Of a stretch of 46,427 bases of DNA, positions 9,101 to 16,600 are shown piece by piece. The position numbers and the translations under genes were made by a program. The notes under the pieces are model-generated. The model had not been told where the DNA came from and made no database searches. It saw only the letters and a program-made list of their open reading frames with translations. Source of the stretch: Caldilineales bacterium (GTDB lineage: Bacteria > Chloroflexota > Anaerolineae > J102); NCBI GenBank assembly GCA_019695115.1, contig JAIBAP010000048.1, positions 1 through 46,427 of the forward strand. Direction: 5' to 3'. How positions within the stretch are numbered: position 1 is the stretch's first letter; each line of letters opens with the position of its first letter.

Positions 9101-11446
9101 AGTCCCGATATCTGGGTGCGCCACAGCCAGGACGGCGGGGAGCAGCACGAGAATCCGCAGGCTGGACAGCGCAACTTCATCTACGCCCGCATCCACAACC
9201 GGGGGACGACGCGGGTGCGAGACATCGCCGTGGCCTTCTACTTCGGCAACCCCAGCCTGGGCCTCAGTTGGCCGGACAATTGGACGCCACTCGAAGCCAC
9301 GGCCCACATCGACAGCCTGGCGCCCGGCCAAGCGACGGTCGTCTCCATCCCCTGGGACGTGCCCAACCTCAGCGGTCACTTCTGCCTGCTGGTGCGGATC
9401 AGCGCCGCCGCCGACCCCATCCGGCTGAATGACACCGCCTGGGACAACAACATCGGCCAGCGCAACCTGCACATTGTCGCCTATCCCCAACCCGCGGCCG
9501 GCGCCTGCCAACTGGACAAGAGCGGGATGTACAGCGACCGCATCGGCTTCGACGTAGTCAACACCCTCGCCGCCTCCAGCTTGATGGACTTCGAGATCGC
9601 CGCCAATGGGCTGCCGGTCGGGGTCGAGGTGCGTTTCGAGCCGGGCGGGCTGGCCGGGCGCTGGAGCTCGCTGGATGGGTTGGTGGTCGAGGCCGACGGC
9701 CGGCTGCGACTGACAAGTGCGCCGGCGCGAGTCTACGGCATACGGCTCGCCCCCTACGAGAAGCGCACGGTGTTTCTGGAAGTCAGGGCGCCGGACAACA
9801 GCCGCTTCACGGTCGGGTTGACCGAGATCGTTCGCGGGCAGGTGGTGGGTGGGAACACTTACCAACGCTACCTCCCGCCTTGCCCTCTCGCCCTGCCGCT
9901 CATCCTCGGCCCTCGGCCCGGTTGTCGCCCCGGCCACACCTATACCGCCGACGCCGATTTCGACCAGGGCCTGATGATCAACATCAACCACCGCGTGCCC
10001 AGCAGCAACCAACTGCAATTGAACGACAAAGTGACGCCGCTGCCCTTCATCTGGATCGCGCTTTCGGGACGGGGCACGGTGGCCAAGGTCAACACCGAGA
10101 CCGGCGTCGTGCTCGGCGAATATCTGTCGGCGCCTTCCGGTCGCAGTCGCAATCCCTCGCGCACCACCGTCGATCTCAACGGCAATGTCTGGGTGGGCAA
10201 TCGCGACGAAGCCGCAAGCGGCAAAGGGTCGGTCGTACACATCGGGCTGTTGGAGAACAGCCAATGCATCGATCGCAATGGCAACGGCGTCATCGACACC
10301 TCGACCGGGCTGAGCGATGTGAAACCCTGGCCCAACGCTGGCGGCGTCGACAACGGCGGCGGCGTGGCGACGGCAGAGGACGAGTGCATCATCGACTATC
10401 TGCGCACCAGCGGCACCAACGTGCGCACGGTGGCGGTGGATGTGCGCAACAATGTGTGGGTGGGCGGTCTAGGCAACATGGTGCACGATCTCATCGATGG
10501 CAACACCAAGGCGGTGCTGAAAACGATCCATCCGACTTGCGGCGGCTATGGCGGGCTGGTCGATGCGGCGGGGGTGCTGTGGTCTGCGTCGGGCAACAGC
10601 GCCGACAGCAAACTCCTACGCTACAACCCACTTACGGATGAAGCCCGCTGCATCGCTATACCGTATGGCTACGGTTTGGGTATAGACAGCCAGGGCAACA
10701 TTTGGCATAGTCAATGCAGCGCCAACCAGGTCAAGAAGTTGGATGCGAACGGGGCGACCCTGGGCGATTATGCCAGCACTGGCTCCTGTCCAACCGGCCT
10801 GACCGTGACCCCCGCCGACGACAACGCCTGGATCGCTAATCGATACTCCGCCAATGTCACGCGGCTCGGCAGTACTGGCAGCGCGCTGGCTACCATCCCG
10901 GTGGGCGGCTCGCCGACTGGCGCCGCTGTGGATGCAGCGGGCAAGGTGTGGGTGACGAACTATGACTCGAACAATGCCATGCGCATCGATCCGGCCACGA
11001 ATTCCGTTGACCTGACGGTGCCGCTTGGCGCCAATGCTCATCCTTATAACTACAGCGACATGACCGGTTCGGTCGTGCTCAGTTCACCGCCACAAGGCAA
11101 GTGGGTGGTCATTTACGATAGCGGAACCGCGGCTACACCCTGGGGAACCATCGCATGGAACGGTATGGAGCCGGTAGGGACAAGCCTCACTGTGCGTGTG
11201 CGCAGCGCCGAGAGCCGCACCGACCTGGGCGGCCAGGCGTGGGTGAACGCAAGCAACAATGTAGTCCTGGTTGGCGCACTCTCCGGTCGCTATCTGCAAG
11301 TCGAAGTGCAGTTCCTGGGCACCGACCAGGGCGCGTCGCCCATTTTGTATGACCTGACCGTAACGCCGCTCTGCCAGGCAGCACCATCGACGCCGCCAGA
11401 ACCATCCTCGCCAGAAGCGGCGCCATTTGCGCTGCCGAAGGATTAG
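6125..11446 (+). CDS. Giant secreted protein: NIDO, Cys-rich repeats, VWA, CARDB-like and beta-propeller domains
   Basis: This 1773-aa protein has a signal peptide (1-38). A nidogen-like (NIDO) domain spans about 93-305, and a Thr/Pro linker follows. Two tandem copies of a 123-residue Cys-rich domain (GWAGDKDDPNR, CGVCPADQPQCKHGF) lie at about 334-456 and 478-600, then a longer Thr/Pro stalk. A VWA domain with MIDAS DRSSS (Asp703) and LLTDGNPEG comes next. A DUF11/CARDB-like region covers about 880-1240. A Vgb/NHL-type beta-propeller spans about 1308-1645 (IWIALSGRGTVAKVN, VWVGN, IWHSQC). A beta-rich C-terminus ends it; no sorting signal or anchor is seen. AAGGAG precedes the ATG. Adhesion or matrix binding is inferred from the domains. 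The leader and the VWA-CARDB part match the protein at 13659-19097. Confidence 0.9.
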   Translation: MQTRRLTFLVSFFLMLVLLVGAGMAGAGASSQPSAVFAQTASPANDNTEFSDTLAISANDLLQNTNTAVILPSASHHSEDDLFAAISNTDAIRNNAGFRRQYLSANDDGFTNQVPIGFLSNFFGGIYNTLYVNNNGNITFDQSQAEYTPYDLTSTHRVIIAPFFADVDTRGYGSDLTTFGIDTVDGKPAFGVNWVNVGYYSGHTEKLNSFQLVLISRNDIGQGDFDIEFNYAQILWETGDASGGNGGLGGASARVGYSNGTRQPGTFYELPGSAVNGAFLDLNSSTGLIHHSRNSAILGRYMFEVRNGVVLPTHTPSPTNTPTPTLTPTPTNPAIGAIDNPSCDAITGWAGDKDDPNRPVEVHLYANGPYDSGTFIGAVVADLPRESAVCNALGGVNCGVCPADQPQCKHGFAFTAIPAWLQDGHPHAIYAYGLNLPGTAGNPANPLYGVPKTLTCLPTPTPTPSPTRTPTAVPANSAIGAIGEPTCSAITGWAGDKDDPNRAVEVHLYADGDYSSGRFITGLSADLPRETAVCSILGGINCGVCPADQPQCKHGFRFPNLPAWLLDGQSHTIYAYALNLPGTSGDPATLLAGSPKALQCLPTPTYTPSATLRASPTLTPTKTATPTPSPTSTSTPIPGDLTPTPRLPTPTATPDFPVCTLTVEKTAFPSVARIDGQVGVMLRLEGECASEVGAAVDVALVIDRSSSMCGVKLDQAEAAGQAFLDNMTFPPDQASIISFASTAQLQAGLTGNRTQAGNALGSIACGGFSRIDAGLNKAFEEMSGARRVAGHTPAVLLLTDGNPEGSYADDVRAAAQHLREAGIQFYTVDLGEDADAALLREIATAPDHFYQSPTGEQLEAIYTRLAGELRQVPAANLNLVDVVGPNFEIVPNSFSGAATPRVDGQTLSWAIPRLDVGASEVRFSVKPKACGTFPVNESAAVSYDDNRGVRRTANFPIPSVTVAGCDEALTDIFIRDNDTDDGRIPSSRPWWLSPDIWVRHSQDGGEQHENPQAGQRNFIYARIHNRGTTRVRDIAVAFYFGNPSLGLSWPDNWTPLEATAHIDSLAPGQATVVSIPWDVPNLSGHFCLLVRISAAADPIRLNDTAWDNNIGQRNLHIVAYPQPAAGACQLDKSGMYSDRIGFDVVNTLAASSLMDFEIAANGLPVGVEVRFEPGGLAGRWSSLDGLVVEADGRLRLTSAPARVYGIRLAPYEKRTVFLEVRAPDNSRFTVGLTEIVRGQVVGGNTYQRYLPPCPLALPLILGPRPGCRPGHTYTADADFDQGLMININHRVPSSNQLQLNDKVTPLPFIWIALSGRGTVAKVNTETGVVLGEYLSAPSGRSRNPSRTTVDLNGNVWVGNRDEAASGKGSVVHIGLLENSQCIDRNGNGVIDTSTGLSDVKPWPNAGGVDNGGGVATAEDECIIDYLRTSGTNVRTVAVDVRNNVWVGGLGNMVHDLIDGNTKAVLKTIHPTCGGYGGLVDAAGVLWSASGNSADSKLLRYNPLTDEARCIAIPYGYGLGIDSQGNIWHSQCSANQVKKLDANGATLGDYASTGSCPTGLTVTPADDNAWIANRYSANVTRLGSTGSALATIPVGGSPTGAAVDAAGKVWVTNYDSNNAMRIDPATNSVDLTVPLGANAHPYNYSDMTGSVVLSSPPQGKWVVIYDSGTAATPWGTIAWNGMEPVGTSLTVRVRSAESRTDLGGQAWVNASNNVVLVGALSGRYLQVEVQFLGTDQGASPILYDLTVTPLCQAAPSTPPEPSSPEAAPFALPKD
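7123..7492 (+). repeat. Cys-rich domain repeat, copy 1
   Basis: Copy 1 of a coding repeat of about 123 codons, offset 432 bp from copy 2 with no net length change. It encodes AIGAI, then GWAGDKDDPNR, LPRE, CGVCPADQPQCKHGF, PAWL and LNLPGT. Six Cys positions recur in both copies, which suggests conserved disulfides in a secreted binding domain. The GWA...D/HGF pattern recalls an unnamed beta-rich domain of secreted bacterial proteins. Confidence 0.9.
7555..7924 (+). repeat. Cys-rich domain repeat, copy 2
   Basis: Second copy of the 123-codon unit at 7123-7492. The Cys pattern and the CGVCPADQPQCKHGF block are identical, with scattered substitutions elsewhere. A Thr/Pro linker of about 20 codons separates the copies. 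Confidence 0.9.
8099..9883 (+). repeat. Shared VWA-CARDB module, copy A
   Basis: This stretch of 595 codons corresponds to 16596-18380 at a constant offset of 8497 bp from first Cys to last Cys, with no net insertion or deletion. It encodes the VWA domain (DRSSSMCG, CGGFSRIDAGLNKAFEEMSG), a linker with NESAA.SYDDNRGVR, and a CARDB-like part with SGHFCLLVRI. It ends at Y-R-YLPPC. It is clearly a duplication inside this locus. Confidence 0.9.
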
Positions 11447-11495
11447 GGCGTCCCGCAACTGGTACTTGATGCAACGAACAGGGAGGACTACAACT

Positions 11496-13559
11496 ATGCC
11501 GCCTCGCCGTATCGTTTTTCTGGTCGTTATCACGGTGTTGGCCTTTTTCCTTGCCGGCTGCGCGGCTGGTGATAGCCAGGAGGCTTCCCCTACCATCCAA
11601 GCTCCAACACCGACAATTCAGGCGACAGCCACACCGCCTCCGACCGCAACTCTTACACCCACCGCCACCCCCACCCCTGTTCCTCCCGCCGTCCTGCAAG
11701 GCAGAGTGCTCGACCCAGCCACGGGCGAACCGGCCGTCGGAGCCGAGATCACGGCTGGAGAACAGAAAGCCACCGCCGACGCCGATGGCCGCTTCATGAT
11801 CTCCGGCCTGGCTCCCGGCCAGTATGTCGTGCTGGTCAGCCATCCCGCCTATGATCCCTACCTGTCGGGGATCCTGACCCTGAACGCAGGCGAGACGCAA
11901 AACCTGGATGTGCTGCTCAGCGCTAGCGGCACGACGCGCTACCCCACCGACCCTATGGCGCAGAATCAGGTGGACCCCGCCGGCGCGCCTACTGCCGCCG
12001 AGGCCGAGCGTCTGGCCCGGCTGCAAGGGTTCCGGGGGCAGGTGGCAAGCATTCAGGAAACCCTGCTGGATGGACAGTTCCTGGTGAACTACCGCTTGGG
12101 CGGCTCTTTGCGCGCGGCCGTGGCGACGCTCAATCATCCGGCTTGGGAACTGATCGACCAGGACGGCCGGTTATGGTACATCGTGCGGGTCTGCGGCAAT
12201 CTGGCCGTCGCAAGACCTGCCACAGCCTCACTGCCGCCGCAGCTCGAGGCTCAGCCCTACCCGGTCGTCACCGTGGGCGGGCAGGCTACGATGGGTCGCG
12301 CCTGCGCCAGCGACGATTGCGAGGTGCTCATCGAGTTGCCAGCAGGCTGGCACGGCGTGGTGCTGGCATGTGCGGCCGAGTGCCAATGGTTGCGGGTGCA
12401 GGGCGAAGGCTGCCGGGGCGGTTGTTGGATCCGGTCGGAAGGACAGACGGTACTGGGCAATGCCGCGCGGCTGCCCCGTGCACCGGGCGAGATCCAGTGG
12501 TCGGCGCCAGAACCCATCAGCCCGAACGGGCAGGGTGGGCCTACGCAGCGACTCTTGCTGGACAAGAATGGGCGGTTGTGGGGGTTTTGGGAAGAACACA
12601 CTGCCAACCCTAGCCCCACGAAAATCTACGAGACCATCCACTACCGCACTTGGAACGGTGTTGGCTGGAATGATCTGCAAGACATTCCTGGCAGCGAGAA
12701 TAGTGGGGAGCCGTCAGCCACGGTTGCCACAGATGGAAGTGTTTTGGTACGCGCCGACCGGGCGGTTGATTTGATGAAGAACAAATTCGAAAAGATATGG
12801 TTTCGTTGGGATGGCAAACAGTGGACTGAACTCCGAGAGATGATGACGGAGTATATAGACCAGGGAAATGCCGGCGAGATTGCCGCCGATGGCTTCGGCA
12901 ATGTCCTTTCATTCGCCAATGGCAGTCAGGTTTGGGATGGTTCGAGCTGGCGCAAGGCAGACGGGCCGCAATTCTATGTTCCTTCAGCGGCACTGCGCTT
13001 GGATAGTCGTGGGCAACTGCACATAGTCCAGAGCGGGAATGAAGGCATACGGCACTGGATTTGGAATGGCGAGGCGTGGGCCCTGGGAGAGACCATCTAC
13101 AGGCCATTTTCTGACGAGGCGGCAGTCTACGCCAGTTTGTCCGTCGGCCCGGGCGACGCCATTCATGTGGTTTGGGTCAGCAGCCGCCCGCGATCGCTCG
13201 ACCCCAATACGCCGACGCCGCATCGGGTGTTGTACAGCCGCTGGACCGAGGCGGGATGGACGCCGCCTCAAGTCATCATGGGGCCTTTCGACGACAAAAG
13301 CGCATGGTTCCCCGCTATGACCGTGCTGCCCGATGGTCTGATCGTAGTGGTGTGGGGCGATGTGGGTGTGTTTCCGCACTCAGCAGTGTATGCCACGTGG
13401 GGCGATGGCCAGACTTGGACCCCGCCCGTGGTCATCGCTGCCAGTGACAAAACTGAATCGATGTATCCCTCGATCGCAGCCGACGCGGATGGGAACATCC
13501 ACGTCATCTGGATGGGCAACGGCTCAAATCCTGTGTACCACGTCTTGGGCAGGCGCTAA
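11496..13559 (+). CDS. Surface lipoprotein: carboxypeptidase-regulatory-like, SH3-like and sialidase-like propeller
   Basis: The start at 11496 is chosen because GGGAGG precedes it and it begins a clean lipoprotein signal (MPPRRIVFL to lipobox LAGC, Cys22). A frame-compatible earlier ATG at 11427 lies inside the previous gene. The 687-aa protein has a Thr/Pro stalk (about 30-65) and a carboxypeptidase-regulatory-like beta-sandwich (about 67-140: LQGRVLDPATGEPAVGA, DADGRF). An SH3b-like Cys-containing segment lies at about 260-325. A repeat-rich C-terminal half has sialidase/BNR-type blades (LLLDKNGRLWGFW, DADGNIHVIWMG). It should sit on the outer membrane face. It lies between the two giant secreted proteins and is probably expressed with them. 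Catalytic residues of a true sialidase are not evident. Confidence 0.85.
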   Translation: MPPRRIVFLVVITVLAFFLAGCAAGDSQEASPTIQAPTPTIQATATPPPTATLTPTATPTPVPPAVLQGRVLDPATGEPAVGAEITAGEQKATADADGRFMISGLAPGQYVVLVSHPAYDPYLSGILTLNAGETQNLDVLLSASGTTRYPTDPMAQNQVDPAGAPTAAEAERLARLQGFRGQVASIQETLLDGQFLVNYRLGGSLRAAVATLNHPAWELIDQDGRLWYIVRVCGNLAVARPATASLPPQLEAQPYPVVTVGGQATMGRACASDDCEVLIELPAGWHGVVLACAAECQWLRVQGEGCRGGCWIRSEGQTVLGNAARLPRAPGEIQWSAPEPISPNGQGGPTQRLLLDKNGRLWGFWEEHTANPSPTKIYETIHYRTWNGVGWNDLQDIPGSENSGEPSATVATDGSVLVRADRAVDLMKNKFEKIWFRWDGKQWTELREMMTEYIDQGNAGEIAADGFGNVLSFANGSQVWDGSSWRKADGPQFYVPSAALRLDSRGQLHIVQSGNEGIRHWIWNGEAWALGETIYRPFSDEAAVYASLSVGPGDAIHVVWVSSRPRSLDPNTPTPHRVLYSRWTEAGWTPPQVIMGPFDDKSAWFPAMTVLPDGLIVVVWGDVGVFPHSAVYATWGDGQTWTPPVVIAASDKTESMYPSIAADADGNIHVIWMGNGSNPVYHVLGRR

Positions 13560-13658
13560 TGACCGCGGATCGGCAGAGATTCGCATGGTTTGCGCACCCT
13601 TGCTCACTTTCCAGGTTTCCCTCCGTCTCTCTCCTATCGCCTCGCAAGGAGCCTCCTC

Positions 13659-16600
13659 ATGAAAACACGCCGCCTCATCTTCCTGCTCGCTTTCTTCATG
13701 ATCGTGGTGCTGCTTATTGGCGGCGGAATGGCTTACTCAGGAGTGAGTTCGCAGCTGGCGCCAGCGCGGCCTCTCCCTTCCGATTTCCCCGGCAGCCCCA
13801 TCCTCTTCGTCCAAAACGCCGGGCAATGGCCCGAACCCGCCCGCTTTCAGATCTGGGGCGGCCCGGCAGGAACGATGTGGCTGGCGGAGGATGCCATATG
13901 GCTCACGTTCGTCGAACACTCCACTGAGCCTGCACCTGTCGACTCGCCATCTTCGTCTGATTCCGCATTTCGCAGTCCGCAATTCGAAATCCAAAATTGG
14001 AAAAGCGCCAACATCAAACTCACCTTCGCTGGCGCCAATCCGCATCCTATCATCGAACCGTACGGGCGGTTGGAGACCACAGTCAGCTACTTCATCGGCA
14101 GCGACCCGGAGCAATGGCGGCCGGAAGTCCCGGTTTGGAGCGGGGTGCGCTATGTGGACGTGTGGCCGGGGATCGATCTAGTGTTGGCGGACAAGGCCGG
14201 ACGGTGGGGATGGTGGTGGGAAGCTAGCGTAGAGGCGGACCTGGACGTAGTGCGGCTGCGTGTGGAGGGCGCCGAGGTGGTGAGGGTGGAGGGAGGAGCG
14301 CTCGTGCTGCACACGGAGGCCGGTGCCATCGCCTTGTCCCTGCCGGCCGCCGACTTCCTCTACCGGATCGAGAGTGTGCTGCCCGATGGACGGGCGCAGT
14401 CGACGGAAATCTCACCCGCGCTTGGTTCCGACCAGATCGCCCCGCAGCCGGAAGCAGGCCTGCTTCCTGTCGCCGACCCCAGCGCCTTGCTTTTCAGCAC
14501 TTATTTGGGCGGCGCGGCCGACGATGAAACCTACGGTTTCGACGTCAACGCCGCTGGCGATGTTTATATCATCGGAACCACGCGTTCATCCAATTTTCCT
14601 ACGACACCGGGCGCGTCCGACCGCGCTCTGGGCGGCGTACGCGATGCCGTTGTCGCCAGAATCAACGCTGAAGGCAACCATCTTGTTTATGCCGCCTTCT
14701 TGGGCGGCAATGGATCCGATTGGGGATTCGACATTGCCGTCGATGAAGCCAGCAGCGCCTATCTCACCGGCTATACTGCATCATCCGATTTTCCGACCAG
14801 CGCCAATGCCTACGACCGCAGCCTGAATGGCGGGCGGGACGTCTTTCTGGCGCAACTGAATGATGGCGGCAGCAGTTTGCTCTACAGCACCTTTTTGGGC
14901 GGCTCTGGAGACGATGATGGCTACGGCATCGCCCTAGATAGCACGGGCGGCGTTACTGTCGGCGGCGGCACGGAATCAAGCAATTTTCCCACAACTGCTG
15001 GCGCGAGTGACACCTCCTACAACGGGGGCCGAGATGCCTTCCTCGCCAGGTTCACGCCAGGTGTGGGACCGCAATTGGTCTACAGCAGCTACTTCGGCGG
15101 CGCCGAGCAGGATGACATCGAAGATATTGTGATGGACGGCAGTCGTACTATCTTCGCTGTTGGGGGCACGAACTCGACCGGCTTCCCCACCACGGTCGGC
15201 GCCTACGATAGAAGCCACAACGGCGGCCGCGATATCTTCGTTGTCAAGCTCAACCCGGACGGCGGTCTGGGCTTCAGCACCTTTCTGGGCGGGTCGAGCG
15301 ATGACGACGCCAATGGCATCGCAGTAGACGGAGACGGCCGCGTCTATGTTGCCGGCGGCGCAGGCTCGGCTGACTTTCCGACCGCTAATGGGTTGGATTC
15401 ATCGTTGGGCGGAAACAGTGACCTCTATGTCAGCCGATTCGATCCCACCGGCGCCTCGCTTGAGTTCAGTACCTTCATTGGCGGCAGTGGGGATGATGGT
15501 GGGGGCAAGGTGCAGGTCAGCGCCAATGGGGTGATCTTCGTCTCGGGCCGCAGCAATTCGCCGGATTTCCCAACATCGGCGGATGCTCTCTTCCCCAGTC
15601 TGGCCGGCGATACTGACGCCGTGCTTGTAGCTCTGCAATCGGAACCACCCCTGCTCGGTTTTGGCACCTACCTGGGCGGTGCTGGCGCCGATGCTGCCAA
15701 TGACATTGTTTTGGGGCCGGACGACTCCGTGTACCTGACCGGCAGGACGGCAGGTGGCTTTCCGATCACCGCCGGTGCATTCGACGCCACCTATAATGGC
15801 GGCGTCACCGATGCCTTTGTCAGCAGAGTGCGCGCCGGTTTCGCCCCACCGCCCGCGACCTCCACCCCTACCGCCTCACCTTACTTCCTTTGGGCCACCG
15901 AAGCTGAACAAGGCCAACTGATACAGCCCATCGCCTTGCGCACGGATCCATTGGCATCGGCCTGCTATCACATCTGGACCAACGACGACTGGTCCGAAGG
16001 CGGCGTCAGCTTCAATCTGACCGTGCCGGCCGAGAAGACTTATTATCTGTGGGCACGCGCCATGGGGCTGGCCTGGAACCAAAACTCCTTCTTCGTCTCA
16101 TTTGATGGTAGACCGGACATTCACTTCGAAATTCAGCCGATTGGCGGCGAGAACGGAGTATGGGGATGGCACTGGGGAGGCGTAGAAAATGGCATTGGCA
16201 ATCCCAACGCCTTTTCGTTGGCGGCTGGCCCACATACGCTCCGCTTCAAATCTCGCGAACCTAACGCCCGGCTCGACGCCGTGCTCCTCACCGACAGCAG
16301 TGCACTGATTCCCACCGATCCCTTGACTCTGTGCGGCTCTGTGACCCCAACCCACACCCCTACCGGAACTCAGACCCCTACCGGTACCCTCACGCCCACC
16401 CGGACGCCCTCACCTTCGCTCACCCCCACATCCACACGCACGCTTAGTCCAACGCCTACGCTCACCTCCACACCCACACCCACAGCCTCTCCCACGGCAA
16501 CTCCCTCCCCCACCAGCACCCCCACCTTTGTTCCTCCTCCCTTCACTCCCACACCCGTGCTGCCAACGCCGACCGCGACGCCAAATTTCCCCACTTGCTC

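Noticed and set aside
9098-10264. 388-codon minus-strand frame
   Set aside because: Antisense to the first giant secreted protein, with no motif or ribosome binding site.
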